Assembly: GCF_032854445.1 (NCBI RefSeq)
Contig: NC_088302.1
Location: 33,573,979-33,637,978 of the forward strand
Source of the DNA: Liolophura sinensis
Lineage: Eukaryota; Mollusca; Polyplacophora; Chitonida; Chitonidae
Length of the DNA stretch: 64,000 bases
Reading direction: 5' to 3'
The notes under the pieces were generated by a model that searched no databases, was not told the DNA's origin, and saw only the letters and a list, made by a program, of their open reading frames with translations. The position numbers and the translations under genes were made by a program. Position 1 is the first letter of the stretch; every line of letters begins with the position of its first letter. Of this stretch, positions 40,801-54,174 are shown in pieces.

Positions 40801-43800
40801 CAGCACAGAGAGATCAGAGCAGCGACTACAGTGTTATAGCTGGCAAATGGTTACACGTAGCCGGTGAAATACGGTCTCTTGTCAATCAAGGTGTTAATCT
40901 GACTGTTAATATAAATGTATAAATAGTAGCAATTTACAGCAGAGTTAGGTGAAAAAAATGCAGTGACGTTGATTTAGTATACGTCAATTTAGTATACGTC
41001 ATTGGTGGCTGCAGGCAAACCTATGAATGATGACAGTGTCTTTGGTCAACACAAGAAACATATCGTAAAACTGTTAATTGCTAAAGCTGAAGAAATTTTC
41101 TGAATCATTAAACAAGCAGCCAAACCAGTGAATGACTCCACACGCAGGCTTGTTTGCCACGAGAATGGTTAACGGTACGAGTTGATGACAAAGTTGGCAA
41201 AGTTCGATATTCCATCGCGACGACTAACGGTGTGTTTCCACAAGAACTTATGTGACAAGCCTACAGAGCCTCTGGACCTTCATGTACCGTTATTTGTCGG
41301 ATTCACAGGGAGCTTTATTTGTCCTGTCCGCGGGCCCTTCCGCCACTACCCGAAGCGCCTGGCTCTTTCTCTCATTTTCTCGGATTGAAATTGTTCTCTA
41401 CGTCCGGACCACCATACACTTGCTGATCCCGCGTCACGCAGTTAACGTGGTTACTGGTGTTTGCGTGATGGCAGCCAATTGGACTGCATGTAACTATGAT
41501 GGCTTGATAACCGGACTAAGGGCTTGTCCACGCTGTGTTCCTTGTTTCCGGCTGTCACCGGAGAGACACGAAGTCTGGCCGAGAAGTTTTGATGACCTTG
41601 ATATATCTGCAGAAGTGACTCGGATCTCAATCTCAGTACATGTGGCGCATTAAAGCACTGCACCAATTACGTTTTAAAACAATAGTTTAATTGCAGAATA
41701 GTCGTTTTTGGACCCGTAAAATTTTTAAATGATACAACACACTTGGTTATTTTTCGCCGAGAATACCAGTAAAGATATAGCTGTTTTTTTGTTTTTTGTT
41801 TTCTTTTTTGTTTGTTTTCCTCTTCATTTTAATAAATTCATATTTACTTTTCCAGAATATATTGTTTTACTTCGAAAAACAAAACAAAACATATCGTGAC
41901 CAGTAGAAAACTGTCTCAAGTAAGACCTTAACTTGATTCAACGTTCATCTTATTCAACCTCTTTTAACAAAACGAAATGTATTTCATCCCTTGCATCTTA
42001 CGGTTGGCTTTCTACACCATGTTTGTATTGTTGAACATGAATGATGTCACAAGAACTTTCATTATTTTATATTTGGATATTTACAAAATTCTTGTGACGT
42101 AAATTCTATTATTGTCAAAAATATAAAGAGATGTTGAAAGTTGTATAGAGACAGCCATGACATGGATGGCGTCCAACATTTTCAGCTTGATTATGAAGCT
42201 CACCGTAGAATGAAAATATTAAAAAGCATGCTTATAATAATATTCAAGAAATATTTAAAACCATAATAATTATATGCACTAATAGATACAGTTTCCAGTG
42301 GGGCAACTGATGTTGATGACTGTTGCGATTTTGTTTTTGTTCCATGCATGAAGGACGTTTTATCGCATAAAGTATTTGCAAACAGGCCAGTCCGGTTTTC
42401 CACGTGGTTTCTGTTTTGTTCCCTGGGACGGATATAACAAATGTATAACAAGATTTATACAACAAATCTTCTATACATTACACTTTTCGTTCTTATCAAG
42501 TTTAGCTTTACCACATGGCTTCCAGCTTTGTTATTTACACTTAAGGCATTTCTTTTGACATTCACTACACCGGTTTTAAGGAAAACTAGATGGGATTGCC
42601 GGATTGCCCGCCCATTAACTATAATTTTCTTTTGCTCACGTGTTGCCGTTTTTGCAGACTTCACCATTTCCATGGCAACAATTTGAATTGGTGTGGTATC
42701 GATCGGAAACAGTTTATTAAATTGACATTCGCTTACTTTGCATCCTCCTTTTGCCATTTTCTTTTTTGGACAGAAAATTTCAAAGGATCAAATATCAGTT
42801 TCTTGCCGGTACTTCCGTCTTGAAATCTGTTTCCATTGGCGAAGACTTCCCAAGGTCACTTTTTGTAAGGGTCAAGGTCAAATACGTTATATAACGGTTA
42901 CTATAATGTCTGAAGGTCCATTATTTCATCTTATACGCACAATGAACGTTTTAAACTTTGGACAAAACACATGTATAATGTCGTTGAGTTTTTTACTACA
43001 AATGTATTTTAACATTAACGTATACCTGTATTTGCGCGCTCGTATTTCTTACGTTTGCTAGGTTGTCCTTAACTTTACGGTAACTGAACGGAGTGTAAAT
43101 AAATTATTGGGGTTAAGAGAATACAGCAGAACTATTTATTGTATTACGTTGTGCAGCATCGAAGTAAGGTGAATACTGTAAAGCTATTTAATGTGTTATG
43201 TTAATTGTGTTGCCATGTAGTAAAGTCATCGAAGTATAATATCTGTACTGGTATTATTTAGATTCTGTAGAAGTATTATTTATTGCATTAATGGACAAAA
43301 CAAAGTGAATAAACACGAGCTATTAAATGTGTTACGTTTTGTAGTCTCTACGTAAAATTGAATAGCCTCCATCTTGCCTGTACGGAGGATGATCTCGTTT
43401 GAAACACTTACACGACGCGATAACAGTAATAATCCAGTCTTCTACGAAATAACATACTGTTGAGTCAGCCGGGCTTTAATCCGTTGGTCCGAGCAGTAAT
43501 TCGAGGCCTAGGCACTCATTTCAGTGTGGACATCTTGTTAGCTTAAAAAGTCCAGGGCTGAAGTTCGTCCTGTGTATGTTATTGACACACCGCGAGGCCA
43601 GTGTATTGAGAAAGCTGGGTTTAGTGCTAACCTTTTCGACATTGATTAGGAACGATTCGCTGTAAAAAAAATCGATGGGAACCTTGATTTGGGGGCCTGC
43701 CATTGCCTGGTGGTATTTCTCGCATCGCACCACAACCCTGTCTGAGGGACAGGTGATGGCAACGAAACTGTGTGGTTCAGGCTTTATCTGACCCACGGTC

Positions 43801-45635
43801 TGGCTGGCAAATGATTGATACAGAACCGACGGTGTGTCCCTACCGCGTGTACTTTATGCCGAAGACTTTTGTACATATCATATTTATTTCTGCCTATACC
43901 GGTAATTATATGTCTAGCCATCCTTTTATAACCAAGCAATTGTTGCTTTTAGTGTATCCCATCATTTGTAATTTTATAGACCACAACATTTCGACACGTA
44001 TATTCTAGCTGTGTCTTTGATGTTTATACGGCCAGGTGTACCTTGTCACTCGGGTACTTTAGGAACGGTTGCGGGGTTCAAAGTATCTGTCCTTGATACG
44101 CAAGTGAAGGTTAGCCAGTGTCTGGGTTCTTTCCTCGGGGAGAGATGAATCCACTAGTTTTGATGGTCCTATCTTATGGATATAGAGGGAAAGTCGCCAT
44201 TTATCCTGTACGGCTGTACCCGCATGCCCTGGGATGAGATGGCTTTGGTAAATTTGCCAAAGTAGGGTATAGGGTATAGCTCCCGAGTTAATTTCCTAAA
44301 TACTGCTATCTCGTGTCTCAATTTCTGTCTGCATTTCACATTACTTTCTCCAGTATCAGTCGATCATTGAATTTCAATGAGGCAGCAACCCACCCGATTC
44401 ACATCAATTCCCCGTTCTTTTCACCTTTCAACAGTAGGTTTTAAATATTTAGATGCCAGCGTGTGCTATATTCCTGAGTATGGGTGTAATTCATTAGAAT
44501 ACGTCTAGTATTTTCGGCTGTTTGGTTTGTGTTTTTCTCTCCCCCCCCCCCAACCTCTGTAATATTCAACTTGTGAGAATGCTGTCAGGTAGTGTATATC
44601 TATATTTGATAAATGCTTATTAATAAAGCCTTACTCACAAATGTTTCACTTACATGTATCGATTACGCTGAAGTTTATGGGTGGGAGAAACTCAAGTTTA
44701 TGGGTGGGATTTCCCGGGTAAACCACAGGGCCTAGTTGTTCCAATGTGTTTTAGCTAATACTCGTATTAAGTCATATTTTATATTTAAAGGGACTGGTAT
44801 GGTAAAGCGGGGAATGGGCCCAGTGCAAGAAACTGTGCTCCCCAGGAATCGAAACTGACTATAGCTGTGAGTGGCAACTGCTGACACACTCGTAAAGCTA
44901 TTTCTTTTTTCAGTTCTGTTTTACTTTTCTTTTCCTGTAATATGGCAAGAATGCATTCAAGCAATGTATAGTTCATAAAAGTATTTTTGCAAAAAATTGG
45001 CACCAGTCACACTGAAATGTCTTTTTTTTGCATTAGACACTGTAGAATGAGGACAATCACTGCACCACAAATGTAACATTCTGAAAAATTCTTGAGCACG
45101 CAGTTATGCACCAATCAATTAAATACGTATGCAACAAATGTTCAGCCTTATCCGCTACTCATAACATGTTAATGTTAATGATAGCTAGAGTACCCCATAG
45201 TCTCATACAGGATTCACGTACGATTTGCTATATTTGCCACACCTTACGTAATGCCGTGGCTTAACAATTATCCATTCTAGTTCATGATAACACTTATTTA
45301 ATGCACAGCCTATATCTTTACTCACACAAAAAGTATGTTGCCAAAGAAAAACCTGTTCTCCAAAGTCACTTCGTAAATTCACTGTACTATGAAGGATGCC
45401 TGACAGACTATACAGATTTTAATGTTGCCAAAGTATGACAAAACAGATCACATTATAAAGTTTATTTTCTACATATGAAGAGGTTAACGAAAACGAAACT
45501 TTAACAGCATGTAGAACAATTCACGGGAAAGTTTTAGTAAAGATATTTTCCGATTAACGTTGATCTTACGTTAAATAAAAAACACTGTGCCTCTTTGGGT
45601 GCATTTTTGGAGGGTTATTACTAAGCAACCATGTC
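40801..45635. other. Stretch without recognised features
   Basis: Several ORFs of 70-130 codons (for example plus 41252-41653 and minus 42455-42757) lack family motifs, splice support or homologous copies here. Diverged 70-100-bp recurrences (CTATTTA.TGT.TTA.GTT, CATCGAAGTA) occur at about 43120-43340. A C-rich run lies at 44542-44552. Confidence 0.4.
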
Positions 45636-46075
45636 TTTAAGGCATTAGCGGGGCCTCCGTGGCTCAGTCGGTTAGCGCGCTAGCGCAGCGTAATGACCCA
45701 GGAGCCTCTCACCAATGCGGTCGCTGTGAGTTCAAGTCCAGCTCATGCTGGCTTCCTCTCCGGCCGTACGTGGGAAGGTCTTTCAGCAACCTGCGGATGG
45801 TCGTGGATTTCCCCCGGGCTGTGCCCGGTTTCCACCCACCATAATGCTGGCCGCCGTCGTATAAGTGAAATATTCTTGAGTACGGCGTAAAACACCAATC
45901 AAATAAATAAATAAATTTAAGGCATTATAACTTTCATCAGTGCTTCAAACTAGTTTTATACTTCTGATTCGGAAATTTACAGAATTGTGCTGGGAATTTG
46001 AAATTTTCACTTTTTTTAATCCTACCTCTCAGGGGCCGATTCTCCGCCTTACCGTATAAGGTCCTTTTTAGCAAA
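45590..46075 (-). repeat. Dispersed repeat, interrupted by SINE-A
   Basis: The outer parts match, in reverse, the sequence at 8825-8965 (GGTAAGGCGGAGAATC and CTGTAAATTT on the minus strand; GGTTATTACTAAGCAACCAT on the plus). SINE-A at 45648-45915 sits inside it, so it is the older element. Confidence 0.65.
45648..45915 (+). repeat. SINE-A reference copy, full length, 12-bp target duplication
   Basis: tRNA-derived SINE with head GGGGCCTCCGTGGCTCAGTC (A-box-like TGGCTCAGTCGG, B-box-like GAGTTCAAGTCC), then a conserved body (GCTGGCTTCCTCTCCGGCCG, ACCATAATGCTGGCCGCCGT) and the tail AAATATTCTTGAGTACGGCG ... CACCAATCAAATAAATAAAT. TTTAAGGCATTA at 45636-45647 recurs at 45916-45927. It resembles the widespread molluscan SINE families with a shared 3' domain; exact family name not claimed. 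Seven or more further copies occur in the window. Confidence 0.93.
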
Positions 46076-47576
46076 GTCCAGCAGCCAATTCAGTTCTCCA
46101 AAGTCCTGATGTTTTGCAAGTAAACTACATGCTTTCTCTCATGTAAAGAACAGATTTGCACATCACATCTGCGGAAGACAAATCTTATAAATCAGCCAGG
46201 CTGCGCATGCGGCCATACCAAGCAGCTTCGCCGAGTGGATCTACAGGTTCCTTGCCCAAGACTGCGTTAGAACCCGCACTCCAAGTGTCCTTGCGATTGA
46301 AAGACAAGCACCTCTAATCACTCACACAAAAAACACTTGTGTAAAAATCTAACACAACACGTTGTGCTGTTTTCATTCAACACAGGTGTCACCCAAAACA
46401 AACATCTGTTAAATAAATGTGAAGTACACTTGTTTGTGTTACAAAATAATAAAACACACACCAAAAATGCGAACCAAAACCAGTATTATGTTAAATTTAT
46501 TGTGTATAACATCCAACACATCTTGTGTTAAATTCTTTCAACAAAAAACGTTGTTTTAATTCAGTACAAGATAGAGTTGTGTAAGGCCACTACAGGCCAC
46601 AATGGAAAACCACTTTACTCGGTTGGAACAATTCATTAAAAAAAATCAAGCCGTTTTCCCGGACAGTGGTCAATCTAATATATACTTTGTTGGTGTTTTC
46701 TTTGCCTTTATAAATATGACACAAAGCTTTTGTTGGAAAGAACACAATATTGTGTTCATACAGCACAAATGATGTGTGTGTGCTATGTCACCATCCGCTC
46801 CCAATCAGGTTTATGGGTGGAGGAACCGGACAGAGCTGAAAGAAACGACAGCACCTTGACCAGGTGTCTTACAGCAACATGACGAATGGTCGCATCCAGT
46901 TCAGTGCTTTATTGAGTAGTTAAGAGATCTACAGTATCAAAATGAATAACTTGGCCGGCGACAAAAGAATTATCCAAATCTTTTAATCTTATTCGTGCCG
47001 ATTTCACTGAAAATAAATTGATTTGAAACGCTTGGTTTTTCTCAGTACCATCTACACATCCAACACCATGATCTTAGCTGACATAATCAAAAGTAAAATT
47101 GTCACGACATCGCAGGTTTGAGGCTGATAATTTGTGAGGACCGCAATTCTTCATTCAATCGGATGGAAACAAATTTTAATGACGTTGGTTTGTTAGAAAC
47201 CAAAATGGAACCTAAATTACTGTTTCGTTCAGTTATCGATTTCCAAGATCACTGCCTCACACATTATGAGCTAACATGGAATCTGTTTCTTGGCTGGGGA
47301 CTTGGAATTGTAGTTTACCTCTACTCTCTGTGGTCTTCGGGACGATAATCTCACTAGCGAACGATAAACGGGCAAACAACCACGCGGACTTCGTTCCCGG
47401 CCGCTTGCCTTCCGCCAGTATGACGAGCATACCTGCATGTAACATGTGGGCAAAATCGTCAGTAAATTCCGAAAGGCAGATGGTTTACCCCAGGCTTTCT
47501 CCACCCATAAATGTTAACGCTATCGTAGAAGTGAATATACCCCACGCCATCGTGGATAATAACAACGTTGATTGCA

Positions 47577-47685
47577 GAGCTATCTATACATTATGCGATG
47601 ACCCATCTATACATAATGGCATGACCTATCTATACATTATGCGATGACCTATCTATACATTACTGCATGGCCTATCTGTACGGGT
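47577..47685 (+). repeat. About 25-bp tandem repeat, four units
   Basis: GATGACCTATCTATACATTA and variants recur four times. One more CATGACCTATCTATAC lies at 54297, on the far side of the 95-bp satellite. Confidence 0.85.
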
Positions 47686-48250
47686 ACATTTGAATTTGAA
47701 GTCTTCGATGTTGTCCAAAAAGACCTACACATGTAGGCACAGAGGCTACCGCGAGATTCTTGAATACATCAATCTTCTATTGCTCTGAGGGTCGAAGATT
47801 GGCTGATGAGCAGTGCCCTCGATCAGACAATGAATGTCGGCTGGAATGAAAAACGTTATGGAGGGTAAGCTGACATCGACATGCTATAACTGCGTACAGA
47901 CTTTCCTTGTCTGCGTAAATGTATACAAACATTAAACGAACCAATTCTGTGTATTCAGCATAGAATTTTAATGTCCTTTTGCTGGTCTCTGGTATGAATG
48001 TCGTGTTCTTGAGCGCGTATAGAAGTGATTAGGGCGTGGTAAATAATGAAGTTGTAGAATTATCTCACCACCTGCCCTATATAGATTGCCATTCTCACTC
48101 TCTCTCACGAACGAATGCCATCATGCAACTAGTTGTCATGCATCAGTTGAAAAGAAATCTGTGTGTGGTATGAAAAACGTTACCGATGGTGTACATTTAT
48201 CTAGTTCCCCTTACAATAATGGCATATGTATAGTTGTGTAGTGTTGGGCA

Positions 48251-51200
48251 AAATATGACCCCTGAACGCTATTCCCATAATCACAAATGCCAGTGTAATG
48301 GTCTTTGCCCGTTGTATCAGTCGATGTACATGTATATAAGCAGTTAAATATGACTCCTGAACGCTATTCCCATAATCACAAATGCCAGTGTAATGGTCCT
48401 TACCCGTTGTATCGGTCGATGTACATGTATATAAGCAGTTAAATATGACTCCTGAACGCTATTCCCATAATCACAAATGCCAGTGCAATGGTCCTTACCC
48501 GTTGTATCAGTCGATGTACATGTATATAAGCAGTTAAATATGACTCCTGAACGCTATTCCCATAATCACAAATGCCAGTGCAATGGTCCTTACCCGTTGT
48601 ATCAGTCGATGTACATGTATATAAGCAGTTAAATATGACTCCTGAACGCTATTCCCATAATCACAAATGCCAGTGCAATGGTCCTTACCCGTTGTATCAG
48701 TCGATGTACATGTATATAAGCAGTTAAATATGACTCCTGAACGCTATTCCCATAATCACAAATGCCAGTGCAATGGTCCTTACCCGTTGTATCAGTCGAT
48801 GTACATGTATATAAGCAGTTAAATGTGACTCCTGAACGCTATTCCCATAATCACAAATGCCAGTGTAATGGTCCTTACCCGTTGTATCAGTCGATGTACA
48901 TGTATATAAGCAGTTAAATAGGACTCCTGAACGCTATTCCCATAATCACAAATGCCAGTGTAATGGTCCTTGCCCGTTGTATCAGTCGATGTACATGTAT
49001 ATAAGCAGTTAAATATGACTCCTGAACGCTATTCCCATAACCACAAATGCCAGTGCAATGGTCCTTACCCGTTGTATCAGTCGATGTACATGTATATAAG
49101 CAGTTAAATATGACTCCTGAACGCTATTCCCATAACCACAAATGCCAGTGTAATGGTCCTTGCCCGTTGTATCAGTCGATGTACATGTATATAAGCAGTT
49201 AAATATGACTCCTGAACGCTATTCCCATAATCACAAATGCCAGTGTAATGGTCCTTACCCGTTGTATCAGTCGATGTACATGTATATAAGCAGTTAAATA
49301 TGACTCCTGAACGCTATTCCCATAACCACAAATGCCAGTGTAATGGTCCTTGCCCGTTGTATCAGTCGATGTACATGTATATAAGCAGTTAAATATGACC
49401 CCTAAACGCTATTCCCATAATCACAAATGCCAGTGCAATGGTCCTTACCCGTTGTATCAGTCGATGTACATGTATATAAGCAGTTAAATATGACTCCTGA
49501 ACGCTATTCCCATAATCACAAATGCCAGTGTAATGGTCCTTACCCGTTGTATCAGTCGATGTACATGTATATAAGCAGTTAAATATGACTCCTGAACGCT
49601 ATTCCCATAATCACAAATGCCAGTGTAATGGTCCTTACCTGTTGTATCGGTCGATGTACATGTATATAAGCAGTTAAATATGACTCCTGAACGCTATTCC
49701 CATAATCACAAATGCCAGTGTAATGGTCCTTACCCGTTGTATCAGTCGATGTACATGTATATAAGCAGTTAAATATGACTCCTGAACGCTATTCCCATAA
49801 CCACAAATGCCAGTGCAATGGTCCTTACCCGTTGTATCAGTCGATGTACATGTATATAAGCAGTTAAATATGACTCCTGAACGCTATTCCCATAATCACA
49901 AATGCCAGTGTAATGGTCCTTACCCGTTGTATCAGTCGATGTACATGTATATAAGCAGTTAAATATGACTCCTGAACGCTATTCCCATAACCACAAATGC
50001 CAGTGCAATGGTCCTTACCCGTTGTATCAGTCGATGTACATGTATATAAGCAGTTAAATATGACTCCTGAACGCTATTCCCATAATCACAAATGCCAGTG
50101 TAATGGTCCTTACCCGTTGTATCAGTCGATGTACATGTATATAAGCAGTTAAATATGACTCCTGAACGCTATTCCCATAATCACAAATGCCAGTGTAATG
50201 GTCCTTACCTGTTGTATCAGTCGATATACATGTATATAAGCAGTTAAATATGACTCCTGAACGCTATTCCCATAATCACAAATGCCAGTGCAATGGTCCT
50301 TACCCGTTGTATCAGTCGATGTACATGTATATAAGCAGTTAAATATGACTCCTGAACGCTATTCCCATAATCACAAATGCCATTGTAATGGTCCTTACCC
50401 GTTGTATCAGTCGATGTACATGTATAGAAGCAGTTAAATATGACCCCTGAACGCTATTCCCATAATCACAAATGCCAGTGTAATGGTCCTTACCCGTTGT
50501 ATCAGTCGATGTACATATATATAAGCAGTTAAATATGACTCCTGAACGCTATTCCCATAACCACAAATGCCAGTGCAATGGTCCTTACCCGTTGTATCAG
50601 TCGATGTACATGTATATAAGCAGTTAAATATGACTCCTGAACGCTATTCCCATAACCACAAATGCCAGTGCAATGGTCCTTACCCGTTGTATCAGTCGAT
50701 GTACATGTATATAAGCAGTTAAATATGACTCCTGAACGCTATTCCCATAACCACAAATGCCAGTGCAATGGTCCTTACCCGTTGTATCAGTCGATGTACA
50801 TGTATATAAGCAGTTAAATATGACTCCTGAACGCTATTCCCATAATCACAAATGCCAGTGTAATGGTCCTTGCCCGTTGTATCAATCGATGTACATGTAT
50901 ATAAGCAGTTAAATATGACCCCTGAACGCTATTCCCATAACCACAAATGCCAGTGTAATGGTCCTTGCCCGTTGTATCAGTCGATGTACATGTATATAAG
51001 CAGTTAAATATGACCCCTGAACGCTATTCCCATAACCACAAATGCCAGTGTAATGGTCCTTGCCCGTTGTATCAGTCGATGTACATGTATATAAGCAGTT
51101 AAATATGGCTCCTGAACGCTATTCCCATAATCACAAATGCCAGTGCAATGGTCCTTACCCGTTGTATCAGTCGATGTACATGTATATAAGCAGTTAAATA

Positions 51201-54174
51201 TGACCCCTAAACGCTATTCCCATAATCACAAATGCCAGTGCAATGGTCCTTACCCGTTGTATCAGTCGATGTACATGTATATAAGCAGTTAAATATGACT
51301 CCTGAACGCTATTCCCATAATCACAAATGCCAGTGTAATGGTCCTTACCCGTTGTATCAGTCGATGTACATGTATATAAGCAGTTAAATATGACTCCTGA
51401 ACGCTATTCCCATAATCACAAATGCCAGTGTAATGGTCCTTACCTGTTGTATCGGTCGATGTACATGTATATAAGCAGTTAAATATGACTCCTGAACGCT
51501 ATTCCCATAATCACAAATGCCATTGTAATGGTCCTTACCCGTTGTATCAGTCGATGTACATGTATATAAGCAGTTAAATATGACCCCTGAACGCTATTCC
51601 CATAATCACAAATGCCAGTGTAATGGTCCTTACCCGTTGTATCAGTCGATGTACATGTATATAAGCAGTTAAATATGACTCCTGAACGCTATTCCCATAA
51701 CTACAAATGCCAGTGCAATGGTCCTTACCCGTTGTATCAGTCGATGTACATGTATATAAGCAGTTAAATATGACTCCTGAACGCTATTCCCATAATCACA
51801 AATGCCAGTGTAATGGTCCTTACCCGTTGTATCAGTCGATGTACATGTATATAAGCAGTTAAATATGACTCCTGAACGCTATTCCCATAACCACAAATGC
51901 CAGTGCAATGGTCCTTACCCGTTGTATCAGTCGATGTACATGTATATAAGCAGTTAAATATGACTCCTGAACGCTATTCCCATAATCACAAATGCCAGTG
52001 TAATGGTCCTTACCCGTTGTATCAGTCGATGTACATGTATATAAGCAGTTAAATATGACTCCTGAACGCTATTCCCATAATCACAAATGCCAGTGTAATG
52101 GTCCTTACCCGTTGTATCAGTCGATGTACATGTATATAAGCAGTTAAATATGACTCCTGAACGCTATTCCCATAATCACAAATGCCATTGTAATGGTCCT
52201 TACCCGTTGTATCAGTCGATGTACATGTATATAAGCAGTTAAATATGACCCCTGAACGCTATTCCCATAATCACAAATGCCAGTGTAATGGTCCTTACCC
52301 GTTGTATCAGTCGATGTACATATATATAAGCAGTTAAATATGACTCCTGAACGCTATTCCCATAACCACAAATGCCAGTGTAATGGTCCTTACCCGTTGT
52401 ATCAGTCGATGTACATGTATATAAGCAGTTAAATATGACTCCTGAACGCTATTCCCATAACCACAAATGCCAGTGCAATGGTCCTTACCCGTTGTATCAG
52501 TCGATGTACATGTATATAAGCAGTTAAATATGACTCCTGAACGCTATTCCCATAATCACAAATGCCAGTGCAATGGTCCTTACCCGTTGTATCAGTCGAT
52601 GTACATGTATATAAGCAGTTAAATATGACTCCTGAACGCTATTCCCATAATCACAAATGCCAGTGTAATGGTCCTTGCCCGTTGTATCAATCGATGTACA
52701 TGTATATAAGCAGTTAAATATGACCCCTGAACGCTATTCCCATAACCACAAATGCCAGTGTAATGGTCCTTGCCCGTTGTATCAGTCGATGTACATGTAT
52801 ATAAGCAGTTAAATATGACCCCTGAACGCTATTCCCATAACCACAAATGCCAGTGTAATGGTCCTTGCCCGTTGTATCAGTCGATGTACATGTATATAAG
52901 CAGTTAAATATGACCCCTGAACGCTATTCCCATAACCACAAATGCCAGTGTAATGGTCCTTGCCCGTTGTATCAGTCGATGTACATGTATATAAGCAGTT
53001 AAATATGGCTCCTGAACGCTATTCCCATAATCACAAATGCCAGTGCAATGGTCCTTACCCGTTGTATCAGTCGATGTACATGTATATAAGCAGTTAAATA
53101 TGACTCCTGGACGCTATTCCCATAATCACAAATGCCAGTGTAATGGTCCTTACCCGTTGTATCAGTCGATGTACATGTATATAAGCAGTTAAATATGACT
53201 CCTGAACGCTATTCCCATAATCACAAATGCCAGTGCAATGGTCCTTACCCGTTGTATCAGTCGATGTACATGTATATAAGCAGTTAAATATGACCCCTGA
53301 ACGCTATTCCCATAACCACAAATGCCAGTGTAATGGTCCTTGCCCGTTGTATCAGTCGATGTACATGTATATAAGCAGTTAAATATGACTCCTGAACGCT
53401 ATTCCCATAACCACAAATGCCAGTGCAATGGCCCTTACCCGTTGTATCAGTCGATGTACATGTATATAAGCAGTTAAATATGACTCCTGAACGCTATTCC
53501 CATAATCACAAATGCCAGTGCAATGGTCCTTACCCGTTGTATCAGTCGATGTACATGTATATAAGCAGTTAAATATGACTCCTGAACGCTATTCCCATAA
53601 TCACAAATGCCAGTGTAATGGTCCTTACCCGTTGTATCGGTCGATGTACATGTATATAAGCAGTTAAATACGACTCCTGAACGCTATTCCCATAATCACA
53701 AATGCCATTGTAATGGTCCTTACCTGTTGTATCGGTCGATGTACATGTATATAAGCAGTTAAATATGACTCCTGAACGCTATTCCCATAATCACAAATGC
53801 CAGTGTAATGGTCCTTACCCGTTGTATCAGTCGATGTACATGTATATAAGCAGTTAAATATGACTCCTGAACGCTATTCCCATAATCACAAATGCCAGTG
53901 CAATGGTCCTTACCCGTTGTATCAGTCGATGTACATGTATATAAGCAGTTAAATATGACTCCTGAACGCTATTCCCATAATCACAAATGCCAGTGCAATG
54001 GTCCTTACCCGTTGTATCAGTCGATGTACATGTATATAAGCAGTTAAATATGACTCCTGAACGCTATTCCCATAATCACAAATGCCAGTGCAATGGTCCT
54101 TACCCGTTGTATCAGTCGATGTACATGTATATAAGCAGTTAAATATGACTCCTGAACGCTATTCCCATAACCAG
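48251..54174 (+). repeat. 95-bp satellite array, about 62 units, with 1805-bp higher-order period
   Basis: The unit is AATATGACTCCTGAACGCTA, TTCCCATAATCACAAATGCC, AGTGTAATGGTCCTTACCCG, TTGTATCAGTCGATGTACAT, GTATATAAGCAGTTA. Units differ by only a few bases: TCAC/CCAC, GTGTAA/GTGCAA, TTACC/TTGCC and rare private variants. There are no spacers. The period is not a multiple of three and stops occur, so it is not coding. Each unit contains TATATAAG, which looks like a TATA box. Variant units recur at a spacing of 1805 bp (19 units). Confidence 0.98.

Noticed and set aside
41252-41653. 133-codon ORF
   Set aside because: No family motif, no splice or poly(A) support, and an overlapping 68-codon ORF in another frame. 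Chance is the simpler reading.
42455-42757. 100-codon minus-strand ORF starting MAKGGCKVSECQF
   Set aside because: Lysine-rich and without a recognised domain. Open frames overlap it on the other strand, so coding is not supported.
45659-45890. ORFs of 60-65 codons within SINE-A copies (also at 8368, 55566, 29040)
   Set aside because: They recur only because the SINE recurs. The element is tRNA-derived and non-coding.
47257-47504. Overlapping ORFs on both strands near 47.3 kb
   Set aside because: All are under 125 codons, with no family match and no splice evidence.
48251-54174. CRISPR-like array
   Set aside because: The 95-bp units abut with no unique spacers, and the host is plainly a eukaryote. 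It is a satellite.
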